Shown here: positions 37,871 through 46,744 of the stretch, one piece after another
Layout of the letters: the number at the start of each line of letters is the position of its first letter
How positions within the stretch are numbered: the first letter of the stretch is position 1
Source: Teredinibacter waterburyi
GTDB taxonomy: Bacteria; Pseudomonadota; Gammaproteobacteria; Pseudomonadales; Cellvibrionaceae
Direction of reading: 5' to 3'
DNA: 64,000 nt
NCBI RefSeq assembly: GCF_001922985.1
Contig: NZ_MRUH01000123.1
Location: 122,256-186,255 of the forward strand
Notes under the pieces: model-generated
What the model was told of the DNA's origin: nothing
Seen by the model: only the letters and a program-made list of their open reading frames with translations
Database searches by the model: none
Made by a program: the position numbers and the translations under genes

Positions 37871-38010
37871 GATGAATTATGCATCAGGGGGGAGTGGTGA
37901 ACAATGGTGAATGATGGTTTTGTTTTTAACTTATTGAAATATAAGGAAATAATTTCCAATGTTGTTCGTTGTCGTTCATGGTTTGTGTTGGGGGGATATT
38001 CTTTTTTTTG

Positions 38011-38057
38011 CACTGGGGGTGTGGTGGTCGTCGGTTCAAATCCGGCCACTCCGACCA
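38011..38057 (+). repeat. Right attachment site, 47-bp direct repeat of tRNA-Pro 3' part
   Basis: Exact copy of 33323-33369. It starts in the anticodon loop and ends with CCA but has no tRNA 5' half, so it is not a functional gene. It is followed by a strong terminator that was presumably that of the tRNA before insertion. Confidence 0.92.
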
Positions 38058-38095
38058 GACATAAAAAAACCGCCTAATGGCGGTTTTTTTATGTC
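38058..38095. terminator. Ancestral tRNA-Pro terminator at the right end of the island
   Basis: A perfect 17-bp inverted repeat around TAAT, with core ACCGCC/GGCGGT flanked by A and T runs, works in both directions. It directly follows the CCA of the att copy and also faces the end of the reverse-strand gene at 38152. Confidence 0.88.
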
Positions 38096-38151
38096 TGGAT
38101 AAAATCCAAATCTCAAAGCCTATTTTGCCGGTATGAGTTGTTACATAGTTT

Positions 38152-38580
38152 CTAGGCCATAAAAAACCGCACGCCAGCCCAAATCACTAAGCCATATCGA
38201 ATGGCCTTCCCCGTTAGCGTAAGCGCAATAAAAACGCTGAACCGCGTGTTCATAGTGCCGGCTACGAAGGTTAATCCATCGCCAATCAACGGTAGCCAGC
38301 TAAATAGTAGGCTCCAAACGCCGTAGCTTCGGAACCACTTTTGCGCGCGCTCCAGTTTGGCCTGTTTAAATGGGAACCAAGTGCGCTCTTGAAACCGAAG
38401 AAGATAGCGGCCTAGTACCCAATTAAGCGCGGCCCCAAGTGTGTTGCCAGCGGTGGCGGCTAGCCAGAGCAATAACGGTAACTTGCCATCACTGAGGTAG
38501 GTCAGTAGCAAAATCTCAGACGATAGAGGTAAAAGCGTTGCAGCGAGAAACGCCGTAACAAAAAGAATAAGGTAGGTCAC
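38152..38580 (-). CDS. YqaA-family inner-membrane protein (DedA-like, SNARE-associated)
   Basis: A 142-residue protein with about four membrane segments and the family core LLLWLAATAGNTLGAALNWVLGRYLL, followed by SWLPLIGDGLTFVAGTMNTRF. YqaA proteins are short relatives of the DedA family, some members of which help flip lipid carriers; the function of this one is not known. It stands alone on the reverse strand just outside the island, with its own terminator region shared with the att side. Confidence 0.88.
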   Translation of the reverse strand: MTYLILFVTAFLAATLLPLSSEILLLTYLSDGKLPLLLWLAATAGNTLGAALNWVLGRYLLRFQERTWFPFKQAKLERAQKWFRSYGVWSLLFSWLPLIGDGLTFVAGTMNTRFSVFIALTLTGKAIRYGLVIWAGVRFFMA

Positions 38581-38610
38581 GTTACTCGCTGCAGTTTTTG
38601 CGTGTTAATA

Positions 38611-38638
38611 AAAAGGCCGGCGTAAGCGACGGCCTTTT
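38611..38638 (-). terminator. Terminator after the poly-Ser lipoprotein gene
   Basis: AAAAGGCCG (38611-38619) and CGGCCTTTT (38630-38638) form a 9-bp stem. On the reverse strand it is followed by TATTAA after the T run, directly downstream of the gene ending at 38656. Confidence 0.8.
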
Positions 38639-38655
38639 AAGTGATAGTTCTATTT

Positions 38656-39639
38656 CTACGGTTTGCTGGCGACAGGGTTGCCAAAGCAATCGACAGGCTC
38701 ATCATCGATAACAATATCGTCGATATACATAGTGCGCGCCTCGGCTGAGCTGTGGTACTGCTCTATCCCCAAATGAATTTCGTTAAAGGTCGCCGGTGCC
38801 AGCCAAGCATCATCTTGGTCGTGCGCGACGCAGCCATCACCACTGCCTTGGTTGTTGATTTGGGTGAGTTCCGCATTGTTTAGCCAAAACATCATTTCAT
38901 TGTTGTTGCTGTCAAAATGCCACTGTACGCAGGCCCAGGTATCTTTAGGGATTAAGTAATCCGTTGGTGGTGGAAAGTTGGGTTGCTTCCAGCAGTCGGT
39001 TCCCCAGTCAGTATTGCCGTCGTTATTTGTGTCAATCCAGGTGTCATAATTCGCAAAAAAGTGATCGTAGCGACCATCAAGACGGCCGCGATACTTTGCA
39101 AGTGTACCGGTGGGCGCGCCAGAGGCTTCGGTTGACGGGCCTTCTGCTTGGATAAAGGTGAAATCGCCACCTATGCTATTGGTGCTCGAAAGCCAAACCA
39201 TCATACGGCCGTAATGAGCGCCTTGCAGTGCGGGTAGGGCGGTTAAGTCATGCTTTAGGTAGTTGGCGTTATACCCGCCACCGGTGGCGGAAACCTTAAT
39301 CGAATTTTCGCCGCTAAATGCGTAATCCGACGATACGGTGACTCGGCTACTACTGGTACTCCAGCCGCTTGGGATTGTCGCGGCGTCATCAAATTTTTCG
39401 CACAGCACTTGGCCTTCACTACAGGCAATAGGGCTGCCGCCAGTGGAACTACTAGAGGACGAACTGCTCGATGAAGAGCTGCTACTAGATGAAGAGCTGC
39501 TGGATGAGTTGTCGTAGCCGTCGTCGGGAGTCGACGAGCCGCCACCTCCGCAGCTGGCCAGTAGGGCGATGCTCAGTGCGCCGACGAAAGTTAATAAGTT
39601 TCGTGAGGGCTGATGATGTGTTGCGGGTACTTTGTTCAT
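38656..39639 (-). CDS. Secreted lipoprotein with poly-serine linker and beta-sandwich domain
   Basis: A 327-residue protein. It has a lipoprotein signal peptide with lipobox LLASC (Cys30), a GGGG stretch, a run of 21 consecutive serines (residues 45-65), then a ~250-residue domain starting VLCEKFDDAATIPSGW and ending ARTMYIDDIVIDDEPVDC. The domain looks like a jelly-roll of the kind in carbohydrate-active enzymes (possibly Cip1-like), but I cannot name the family firmly. Poly-serine linkers are a mark of plant- and algal-polysaccharide degraders such as Saccharophagus. It is probably an outer-membrane-anchored carbohydrate-binding or -cleaving protein. Confidence 0.78.
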   Translation of the reverse strand: MNKVPATHHQPSRNLLTFVGALSIALLASCGGGGSSTPDDGYDNSSSSSSSSSSSSSSSSSSSSSTGGSPIACSEGQVLCEKFDDAATIPSGWSTSSSRVTVSSDYAFSGENSIKVSATGGGYNANYLKHDLTALPALQGAHYGRMMVWLSSTNSIGGDFTFIQAEGPSTEASGAPTGTLAKYRGRLDGRYDHFFANYDTWIDTNNDGNTDWGTDCWKQPNFPPPTDYLIPKDTWACVQWHFDSNNNEMMFWLNNAELTQINNQGSGDGCVAHDQDDAWLAPATFNEIHLGIEQYHSSAEARTMYIDDIVIDDEPVDCFGNPVASKP

Positions 39640-39743
39640 TGTTCACTCTCTAATTATTATGTTTTAGTTTTTTTGTGTTTACTTTTGTTGCTCTTAATAT
39701 TTTACTGAAGACTACAGCTTTTTATGTTGATCATCCTGTTGAG

Positions 39744-41678
39744 CTAGTTTTCGCCGCGCAATTCCGCTTCTTTATTTTCCATGGCTTCGTTTTGTTCGAG
39801 CCATTCCATTTCCAGTTCCTCTAAAGCTGCTTTAGTTGCGCGCTGATCTGCCAGTAGGGTGGTGAGCTGGGTGCTAGCGCCCGCATAGAGTTCTGGGTCG
39901 GCAAGTGCAGTTTCTAGTTCGCCCAGTTTTTTCTGTAGGGGCTGCATTTTATTTTCAATAGATTTTATTTTTTTGCTGAAGGGCGTTAGCTGGGCGCGAA
40001 TTTGCGCTTCGTATTGACGCTGTTCTTTTTTGTCGCGCTTACTATCGCTGCTTTCCGCGTTGCCTGCTGTGTTGGTGTCGGATGAGGGGATAGCTGTCGC
40101 TGCATTGTCGTCGGTTTGCTGTTTACTTAACCAATGTTGATAGTCTTCGAGATCGCCTTCAAATTCGGTTACTTTGCCGGCATCTACTAACCAATATTCG
40201 TCGAGTGTGCTGCGTAATAAGTGGCGGTCGTGGGAGACGATAATTACAGCACCTTCAAATGCTTGAATCGCCAGCGTAAGTGCGTGGCGCATTTCTAAAT
40301 CGAGGTGGTTGGTCGGTTCGTCTAAAAGTAAGAAATTGGGTTTTTGCCAAGCTAAAATCGCCAGCGCTAAGCGCGCTTTTTCGCCACCCGAAAAATGCTG
40401 GATACATTCAAATGCGCGTTCCCCTTGAAAGCCGAAACTGCCGAGAAAATTACGTATCTCCTGTTCGCTTGCCTTGGGGCTAATGCGCTGGATATGCAGT
40501 GCGCAGGACGCTTGCATATCCAATGCTTCGACTTGATGTTGAGCAAAATAACCACAGCGCAGATGTACGCTTTTGGTAAGTTCGCCGCTAACTAAGGGTA
40601 GTGTTTCGGCGAGGGATTTCACCAGTGTGGTTTTACCGGCGCCGTTGTGCCCCAAGAGGCCAACACGGGTTGAGCCTAAAATGCTGAGGTTTATTTTTTT
40701 TACCAACGCTGTGTCACCATAGCCGATGTCAATATCGTCGAGGGTGATTAATGTTTGCGGCATACGTTCGGGCGCAGGGAAGCGAAATGAAAATGGCGAG
40801 TCGACATGTGCCGGCGCGATTTTTTTCATTCGTTCTAATTCTTTTAAGCGGCTTTGCGCTTGTTTTGCTTTGGTCGCTTTGGCACGAAAGCGGCGCACAA
40901 AGTCTTCGATTTCGGCAACTCGTGTTTGCTGCTTGCTAAATTCGATGGCTTGTTGCGCGAGTCGTTCGGCGCGCTGGTTTTCAAAGGAGGAATAGTTGCC
41001 GTTGTAGCTGATTAGCTTGCGCTGCTCAACGTGAATAATACCTTCGGCAAGGTTGTCTAAAAAGTCGCGGTCGTGAGAAATAATCAGCAAGGTTCCTTCG
41101 TACTGATTAAGCCATTGTTCCAGCCAAATAGTTGCATCTAAATCGAGGTGGTTGGTGGGCTCATCTAATAGTAAAAGGTCGGAGCGGCACATCAACGCTT
41201 GGGCGAGGTTAAGGCGAATGCGCCAGCCGCCGGAAAATTCATTTACGCCGCGATTGCTGTCGCTATCTTTAAAACCCAAGCCGTGTATCAGTCTTTCGGC
41301 GCGAGCTTTGGCGGTGTAGCCGTCGATGTTTTCCATTTCTTGATAGAGGGCAGCAAGTGATTCGCCGTCGCCGCTATGGGTGGCGATACGTTGCTCAAGA
41401 TCTCGAAGTGGTTGGTCGCCATCCAAAACATAATCGATTGCGCAGCGGCTGCTGTGCCCAGTTTCTTGCGCCATGTGGCCGATCTGCCATTGCTTCGGCA
41501 CTTGTACTTGGCCGGCGTCTTCGTGCAGTTCGCCGAGCAATAATTTAAAAAGGCTCGATTTTCCGCTGCCGTTGGCGCCGACGAGACCCCACTTTTGGCC
41601 CGGGTAAATGGTGAGATCTGCAAGTTCGAGTAGGTGCAGGTTTCCGCGTTGCAAGCTGACTGATTGGAGTTGAATCAT
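39744..41678 (-). CDS. yheS: ABC-F family ATPase, YheS type
   Basis: A 644-residue soluble protein with two ABC domains: Walker A GANGSGKSS and GHNGAGKTT, signatures FSGGWRIRL and FSGGEKARL, Walker B LLLLDEPTNHLDL twice. The linker between them (FRAKATKAKQAQSRLKELERMKKIAPAHVD) matches E. coli YheS closely, and a coiled coil ends the protein. ABC-F proteins act on the ribosome to relieve stalling. It is followed after 3 bases by the Maf-type gene on the same strand in the upstream direction, suggesting cotranscription. Confidence 0.93.
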   Translation of the reverse strand: MIQLQSVSLQRGNLHLLELADLTIYPGQKWGLVGANGSGKSSLFKLLLGELHEDAGQVQVPKQWQIGHMAQETGHSSRCAIDYVLDGDQPLRDLEQRIATHSGDGESLAALYQEMENIDGYTAKARAERLIHGLGFKDSDSNRGVNEFSGGWRIRLNLAQALMCRSDLLLLDEPTNHLDLDATIWLEQWLNQYEGTLLIISHDRDFLDNLAEGIIHVEQRKLISYNGNYSSFENQRAERLAQQAIEFSKQQTRVAEIEDFVRRFRAKATKAKQAQSRLKELERMKKIAPAHVDSPFSFRFPAPERMPQTLITLDDIDIGYGDTALVKKINLSILGSTRVGLLGHNGAGKTTLVKSLAETLPLVSGELTKSVHLRCGYFAQHQVEALDMQASCALHIQRISPKASEQEIRNFLGSFGFQGERAFECIQHFSGGEKARLALAILAWQKPNFLLLDEPTNHLDLEMRHALTLAIQAFEGAVIIVSHDRHLLRSTLDEYWLVDAGKVTEFEGDLEDYQHWLSKQQTDDNAATAIPSSDTNTAGNAESSDSKRDKKEQRQYEAQIRAQLTPFSKKIKSIENKMQPLQKKLGELETALADPELYAGASTQLTTLLADQRATKAALEELEMEWLEQNEAMENKEAELRGEN

Positions 41679-41681
41679 GTG

Positions 41682-42305
41682 TTAGTTAAGTAGGTCCAGA
41701 CCGAGTTGAAATAGAAATAGGTTTAGCGCGATAAGGGGCAGGCCAATTAAGGCTGATGGGTCGTCGCTACAGATTGACTCGAATAGCGATATGCCCAAAC
41801 CTTCGCACTTAAAGCTGCCGGCGCAGTCTAGCGGATTTTCGAGTTCTATATAACGGTGGATTTGCCAAAGTGTTAGCGCCCGAAAACGCACGCGGGTTTG
41901 GATTACATCGCATAGCATTTGTGTGTTTGCGTCGTCGTGCGTTTGCAGTTCTGGCGTTCGCAGTACGCATAAGCCGGTATGGAAGGTTACTTCCTTGCCC
42001 TGACTATGGCAGAGCTGGGCGATTGCGCGATCAGTGGTACCCGGTTTGCTTAGCTGCATGCCGTCGCATTCGGCGGTTTGGTCGGAGCCAATAATAATGC
42101 AGTTGGCGTGTTCGGGCCGCTTGGCGATTTCTAGGGCCTTATCTCGGGATAGTCGTTGTGCTAGGACGCCACAGGTTTCGTTTGGCCGTGGTGTTTCATC
42201 TATATCCGCCGGTTCACAGCTGAAGCTAATGCCCAGCTGTTCTAGCTGGAGCTTACGATAGGGGGACGATGAGGCGAGGATGATCTTCGGTGTTTGTTGC
42301 TTCAT
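41682..42305 (-). CDS. Maf-family nucleotide pyrophosphatase, YceF subfamily
   Basis: A 207-residue house-cleaning pyrophosphatase beginning IILASSSPYRKLQLEQLGI, with the Maf catalytic motifs PADIDETPRP, IIIGSDQTAECDG and LSKPGTT. The YceF subfamily hydrolyses 7-methyl-GTP; assignment to it rests on the divergent position next to yceD-rpmF-plsX, as in E. coli, and on the FKCEGLGISLFESICSDDPSALIGLPL segment. The gene precedes yheS in the reverse direction. Confidence 0.92.
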   Translation of the reverse strand: MKQQTPKIILASSSPYRKLQLEQLGISFSCEPADIDETPRPNETCGVLAQRLSRDKALEIAKRPEHANCIIIGSDQTAECDGMQLSKPGTTDRAIAQLCHSQGKEVTFHTGLCVLRTPELQTHDDANTQMLCDVIQTRVRFRALTLWQIHRYIELENPLDCAGSFKCEGLGISLFESICSDDPSALIGLPLIALNLFLFQLGLDLLN

Positions 42306-42481
42306 TTATAGCGTTCGCCAATAGGTAGTTGGTAAGTCAGACGTTTTTTTCGGAAAGCAGCGCTGAATTGATAGAAAACACGCCGTAGAAACGCTTGTTA
42401 GGCGTGCTTTTCACTGGAAAACTGTTAAATATCAAGGTTTTCTTTGACAGCGATAGGTCTATTCCCTATCATCGCGCGCTT

Positions 42482-43063
42482 ATGTCAGAGGGTGCTTTAT
42501 TTAATCGGCTGCCGAAGCGGGTTGACCCCAGAAAAATGTCCCATGCCTTTTCCGAATTGGCGGGCATTGTACCTGAGGTTGAACTACCGCGTCTGCTCGA
42601 AGCCAGCGCAACATTGGAAGGATCTTCCGGTGCGGCGGGAGCTAATCGGGTGATGGTTGCTAAGCTTAAGTTTTCGGTCGACGATCAAAGACGTAAGCTG
42701 GTGACTGGGCTGGTGCAGATGGATGTGGTGTTGGAATGTCAGCGCTGCCTAGGCCCCCTCGCTACACAAATCAGTACCGATGTTCATCTGGCGGTTTGTT
42801 GGGACGAAGAAGAAGCGGCGAAGCTGCCGAAATCACTAGACCCATGGATTGTTGGAGAAGACGACGGAGATTTGCACGCTATTCTCGAAGAGGAGCTGTT
42901 GTTGGCATTGCCGACAGTAGCGCTACACGATTATAGCTGTGCAGAGGCGAGCACTGAGTTCGCCGGAGAAGAAACCCAGGTTGCTAAAGAGAGCGAAGAG
43001 CCAAATCCGTTTGGTGTCTTGGCAGGGCTGAAGCAACAATTGAAAAAAACGACTGACGGATAA
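42482..43063 (+). CDS. yceD: YceD family (DUF177) protein, 23S rRNA accumulation
   Basis: A 193-residue acidic protein with the DUF177 pattern: [18 protein letters not shown], then [24 protein letters not shown], ending [14 protein letters not shown]. It is needed for normal 23S rRNA levels in E. coli and is nearly always followed by rpmF, as here. The frame opens at 42395, but the ATG at 42482 gives the usual N-terminus ([14 protein letters not shown]). Of the cysteine motif found in many homologues, CQRC is present and a later cysteine lies at HDYSC. Confidence 0.9.
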   Translation: MSEGALFNRLPKRVDPRKMSHAFSELAGIVPEVELPRLLEASATLEGSSGAAGANRVMVAKLKFSVDDQRRKLVTGLVQMDVVLECQRCLGPLATQISTDVHLAVCWDEEEAAKLPKSLDPWIVGEDDGDLHAILEEELLLALPTVALHDYSCAEASTEFAGEETQVAKESEEPNPFGVLAGLKQQLKKTTDG

Positions 43064-43112
43064 TCTCAAGCAGGCCTGTCAGGCGAATGTTTGTAAAATT
43101 CCAGGAGTATTT

Positions 43113-43295
43113 ATGGCTGTCCAACAGAACCGAAAAACCCGTTCCAAGCGTGGCATGCGCCGTTCACACGATGCGCTTACCGAGACCACTTTGTCAGTAG
43201 ATCCTACTACTGGTGAGAAGCATCGTCGTCATCACGTTACTGCCGATGGTTTTTACCGTGGCCGTAAAGTTGTAGACGTTAGCGACGCTGAGTAA
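43113..43295 (+). CDS. rpmF: 50S ribosomal protein L32
   Basis: A 60-residue basic protein with the L32 N-terminus [22 protein letters not shown]. It has no zinc-binding cysteine quartet, so it is the cysteine-free form. It has a good ribosome site (CAGGAG) and sits between yceD and plsX in the conserved order. Confidence 0.97.
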   Translation: MAVQQNRKTRSKRGMRRSHDALTETTLSVDPTTGEKHRRHHVTADGFYRGRKVVDVSDAE

Positions 43296-43297
43296 GT

Positions 43298-44329
43298 TTG
43301 TCGCACGACATTCATCTCTCGATTGATGCGATGGGCGGGGACCAAGGTCCCCGTCTTGTCGTTCAAAGCGTGCGCGCTTTTCTGAACCACTCCCCGAATG
43401 TAACCGCAATACTAGTTGGCGATAAGGCTGAATTACAGCAAGCGTTTGACGAACTAGGCCCGTCTTCTATTGACTCTAAAATCTCTGTGTACCCCACAAA
43501 CTCTACCATTAGCATGCAAAGCAAAGCTGGTGAAGCGTTGCGTAGTGGCTCCGATTCGTCGTTATGGAAGGCGTTAGAGTTAGTTGCTGAGGGCAAGGCC
43601 GATGCCTGTGTTAGTGGCGGTAATACCGGCGCGCTTATGGCGATCAGCCGTAAGCTACTCAAAACGTTTCCCGGCGTATCGCGCCCCGCAATTTGTAAGT
43701 CTGTGCCAACGGCATCCGGCAGTAGTTTAATGCTGGATCTTGGTGCCAACCTCGATTGCTCTGCCGATCAGTTGGTGCAATTTGCGGTGATGGGTTCTGC
43801 GCTTGCGCAAGTTTCTGGCTGCACTAAGCCCCGAGTCGCATTATTAAATGTAGGCGAGGAAGCGGGCAAGGGCAGTGAGGTGATTCAAGCCGCAGCGAAG
43901 ATGTTGGCGAGCCGTGATGACATTCATTTTGTTGGATTTGTTGAAGGTCACGACCTATATAGGGGTCTAGTAGACGTGATTGTCTGCGACGGGCTGCTGG
44001 GTAATGTTGCGCTTAAGGTTAGCGAAGGTGTGGCAACGTTTGTGTTTTCGAGTTTGCGTGAGAGCCTTAAGTCTAGCCCGTGGCGAACACTATTGGCGCG
44101 AATTGCCAAGCCAGCGTTGACTCCTTGGAAGGCTAAGTTCAATCCATCTTTATATAACGGTGCTGCTTTACTAGGTTTGAGAAAGACCGTCGTTAAGAGT
44201 CATGGTGGTGCAGACCAGCTTGGCTTCGAGCGGGCTTTGGCTGTTGCCGTTGAGCAGGTTCGCGCTGATATTGCCAATAAAATTGGCGAGCGCTTACAGG
44301 TCGTCACTGATGGCAGTGGTAGCCAATAA
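43298..44329 (+). CDS. plsX: Phosphate acyltransferase PlsX
   Basis: A 343-residue enzyme making acyl-phosphate from acyl-ACP for phospholipid synthesis. Motifs are LSIDAMGGDQGP at the N-terminus, CVSGGNTGALMAISRKLLKTFPGVSRPA, and YNGAALLGLRKTVVKSHGGAD. The start is TTG at 43298, two bases after the rpmF stop; no later start would keep the conserved IDAMGGD strand intact. The next gene is fabD, without the fabH found at this place in enterobacteria. Confidence 0.96.
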   Translation: MSHDIHLSIDAMGGDQGPRLVVQSVRAFLNHSPNVTAILVGDKAELQQAFDELGPSSIDSKISVYPTNSTISMQSKAGEALRSGSDSSLWKALELVAEGKADACVSGGNTGALMAISRKLLKTFPGVSRPAICKSVPTASGSSLMLDLGANLDCSADQLVQFAVMGSALAQVSGCTKPRVALLNVGEEAGKGSEVIQAAAKMLASRDDIHFVGFVEGHDLYRGLVDVIVCDGLLGNVALKVSEGVATFVFSSLRESLKSSPWRTLLARIAKPALTPWKAKFNPSLYNGAALLGLRKTVVKSHGGADQLGFERALAVAVEQVRADIANKIGERLQVVTDGSGSQ

Positions 44330-44399
44330 ATAATGAGGTGTTTCGGTCCTCATGTACGTTTAATTTATACGATTAAGTAAAGGCAGTAGGAAATAGATT

Positions 44400-45347
44400 A
44401 TGAGCCATTCTGAACAGCTAGCATTTGTATTTCCCGGTCAGGGGTCGCAGAAGGTTGGCATGCTTGCGGATATAACACAGGGCGCGGAGCTGGTACAAAG
44501 CACCTTTGCCGAAGCGTCCGAGGTGCTGGGTTATGACCTTTGGGATCTCGTCCAAAATGGTACCCAAGAGCAGCTAAATCTTACTGAGACCACACAGCCA
44601 GCTCTGCTGACCTGTAGTGTTGCTTTGTGGCGTGTTTGGTTGGCCGAAGGTGGCGTAAAGCCTGGGTTGATGGCTGGTCATAGTTTGGGCGAGTGGTCGG
44701 CACTGGTCTGCGCTGGTGTAGTCGACTTCAAAGATGCGGTGCGCTTAGTGCGCTCGCGTGGGCGCTATATGCAAGAAGCTGTGCCTGCAGGCGTCGGCGC
44801 TATGGCCGCTATTATTGGCTTGGACGACGCGCTAGTCGAAAAGGCATGCGCCGATGCAAGTAACGAATCTGAAGTTGTTGCACCGGTGAATTACAACTCT
44901 CCGGGCCAGCTTGTTATTGCCGGTAAGAAAGAAGCGGTAGAGCGTGCCATGGTCTTGTGTAAAGAGGCGGGCGCCAAACGCGCTCTTCCTCTGCCGGTAA
45001 GCGCGCCGTTCCACACATCGCTAATGAAACCGGCTGCAGAGCGCTTGGCGAGTGAAATTGAAGCCACGGAGTTTAAAGTTCCGGCAATACCAGTAGTCCA
45101 CAACGTTAATGCACAGCCAGAATCAGACCCAGTAAAGATAAAAGCATTAATGGTTGAGCAAATCTATTCTGCGGTGCGCTGGGTAGAATGCGTTCAGTAT
45201 CTCGCCAAGCAAGGTGTCACAACGACAGTTGAGTGTGGCCCCGGCAAGGTGCTTTCTGGCCTTAATAAGCGAATTGAAAAACAGTTAAACACCTCAAATC
45301 TTGAAACTCAAACGACATTCTCTGAGTGTCTAGAAGCTCTTAAATAA
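44400..45347 (+). CDS. fabD: Malonyl-CoA:ACP transacylase
   Basis: A 315-residue acyltransferase that loads malonate onto acyl carrier protein. It begins AFVFPGQGSQKVGML, has the nucleophile motif GHSLGEWSAL (Ser) and the histidine in PVSAPFHTSLM. It is of normal length and lies in the plsX-fabD-fabG-acpP-fabF cluster. Confidence 0.97.
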   Translation: MSHSEQLAFVFPGQGSQKVGMLADITQGAELVQSTFAEASEVLGYDLWDLVQNGTQEQLNLTETTQPALLTCSVALWRVWLAEGGVKPGLMAGHSLGEWSALVCAGVVDFKDAVRLVRSRGRYMQEAVPAGVGAMAAIIGLDDALVEKACADASNESEVVAPVNYNSPGQLVIAGKKEAVERAMVLCKEAGAKRALPLPVSAPFHTSLMKPAAERLASEIEATEFKVPAIPVVHNVNAQPESDPVKIKALMVEQIYSAVRWVECVQYLAKQGVTTTVECGPGKVLSGLNKRIEKQLNTSNLETQTTFSECLEALK

Positions 45348-45357
45348 GGAAAATGAT

Positions 45358-46101
45358 ATGTCTTTAGAAGGTAAAGTTGCGCTGGTTACAGGCGCTAGCC
45401 GAGGTATTGGTGCTGCTATTGCGGATACCCTAGCTGCCTCTGGGGCGATTGTTGTGGGTACCGCAACGAGTGCAAGTGGTGCAGACGCTATTTCTGCGCG
45501 AATGCAGGAGAAGGGACTAAAAGGCGAAGGTATGGCTTTGAATGTCACTGATGCGGAATCTGTTGCCGGTGTATTGGCTGCGATTCAAGAAAAGTATGGC
45601 GCGGTGCAAATTCTTGTTAACAACGCTGGAATCACTAAAGATAATCTGCTCATGCGGATGAGTGAAGATGAGTGGTTTGACGTGATCAATACCAATCTAA
45701 GTGCTATTTACCGTCTTAGCAAGGCTTGCCTGCGCGGCATGATGAAGGCTCGTTGGGGGCGTATCGTTAATATCAGCTCTATCGTTGGTCAAATGGGCAA
45801 CGCTGGGCAAACTAATTATTCGGCTACAAAAGCTGGGGTTATGGGTTTTTCTCGATCCTTGGCGAAAGAGGTGGGGTCGCGCAACATCACCGTGAACTCT
45901 GTAGCGCCGGGTTTTATTGATACCGATATGACCAAGGTATTGCCTGAAGAGCAGAAAAAGGCCATGTTTGACAACATTCCTTTGGGCCGTTTTGGTCAGC
46001 CAGAAGAGATTGCTGGCGTCGTAAAATTCTTGTGTAGCGCCGATGGAGGCTATGTTACCGGCGAAACGATCCATGTAAATGGTGGCTTGTACATGTGCTA
46101 A
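45358..46101 (+). CDS. fabG: 3-oxoacyl-ACP reductase
   Basis: A 247-residue short-chain dehydrogenase reducing 3-oxoacyl-ACP with NADPH. It has the cofactor motif TGASRGIGAAI, catalytic Ser in NISSIVGQMGN and Tyr-x-x-x-Lys in NYSATKAGV, and the C-terminal GGYVTGETIHVNGGLYM. The start is 10 bases after fabD and has an AAGGA ribosome site. Confidence 0.97.
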   Translation: MSLEGKVALVTGASRGIGAAIADTLAASGAIVVGTATSASGADAISARMQEKGLKGEGMALNVTDAESVAGVLAAIQEKYGAVQILVNNAGITKDNLLMRMSEDEWFDVINTNLSAIYRLSKACLRGMMKARWGRIVNISSIVGQMGNAGQTNYSATKAGVMGFSRSLAKEVGSRNITVNSVAPGFIDTDMTKVLPEEQKKAMFDNIPLGRFGQPEEIAGVVKFLCSADGGYVTGETIHVNGGLYMC

Positions 46102-46156
46102 GCTTTTGAAATTAAACGATTATTTTCGAAATTTACAGAAATTTATGAATCATGCG

Positions 46157-46185
46157 TTACAACATGAAGAAAATCGCGTTAAAAT
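46157..46185 (+). promoter_or_regulatory. Candidate acpP promoter
   Basis: TTACAA (46157-46162) and TAAAAT (46180-46185) are 17 bases apart in the 251-bp gap before acpP. A separate strong promoter for acpP fits the high demand for acyl carrier protein. Confidence 0.65.
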
Positions 46186-46352
46186 GCGCGCACGTGTAAG
46201 CCGGCCCAAAGATTTTGCGGTTTCAAGTGTCAAATGAACGCTCGTTAGCTTGACCTTCTTTGGGCAGCGACTACGGGCAATAAGGTGACGGCTTAAGTGG
46301 TTTTAAATCAATCGGCTTCACAGAAAGTTATCATTAGGAGTTAAACACGATT

Positions 46353-46592
46353 ATGAGCAGCAGCATTGAAGAACGCGTAAAGAAAATTGTCGCAGAGCAA
46401 CTCGGCGTTAAAGAAGAAGAAGTAAAAAATGAGGCGTCCTTCGTTGAAGATTTGGGTGCGGATTCTCTTGACACCGTTGAGTTGGTAATGGCTCTTGAAG
46501 AGGAATTCGAAACCGAAATTCCAGACGAAGAAGCTGAAAAAATCACCACGGTTCAGTTGGCAATCAACTACATCAACGAAAACCTGGCTTAA
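46353..46592 (+). CDS. acpP: Acyl carrier protein
   Basis: A 79-residue acidic four-helix protein carrying fatty-acyl chains on 4'-phosphopantetheine. The attachment serine is in the motif GADSLDTVE. The sequence is a close match to E. coli AcpP throughout ([15 protein letters not shown], ending INYINENLA). It has its own upstream promoter and a downstream terminator. Confidence 0.98.
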   Translation: MSSSIEERVKKIVAEQLGVKEEEVKNEASFVEDLGADSLDTVELVMALEEEFETEIPDEEAEKITTVQLAINYINENLA

Positions 46593-46620
46593 TACGTCGG
46601 TTGTTCGTTACCACCACCAT

Positions 46621-46662
46621 CAAAAGCCGTATCTATCTCGCATAGTGCGGCTTTTGTTTTTT
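46621..46662 (+). terminator. Terminator after acpP
   Basis: CAAAAGCCG (46621-46629) pairs with CGGCTTTTG (46648-46656), followed by six T. A second small stem, AAAAAGCC with GGCTTTTT near 46703-46727, precedes the fabF ribosome site. Confidence 0.75.
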
Positions 46663-46744
46663 CTGTGTCCAATAACAAAATGTAATGGCGAATACACGTC
46701 ATAAAAAAGCCTAGAGTTGGCTTTTTAAGAAATGGAGGATTCCT

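Larger units (their letters stand above)
33323..38057. mobile_element. tRNA-Pro genomic island with restriction-modification and toxin genes
   Basis: About 4.7 kb bounded by a 47-bp direct repeat of the tRNA-Pro 3' part. Cargo in order is a C5 methyltransferase, an NgoMIV-like endonuclease (both forward), a reverse-strand three-gene operon with a YafO-family toxin, and a tyrosine integrase in two overlapping frames next to the right end. The sequence is more AT-rich than its flanks by eye. The split integrase suggests the island may be fixed unless helped in trans. Confidence 0.9.

Noticed and set aside
38011..38057. Second tRNA-Pro gene
   Set aside because: Only the 3' part of the tRNA is present; there is no acceptor 5' strand or D-arm, so it is the att copy, not a gene.
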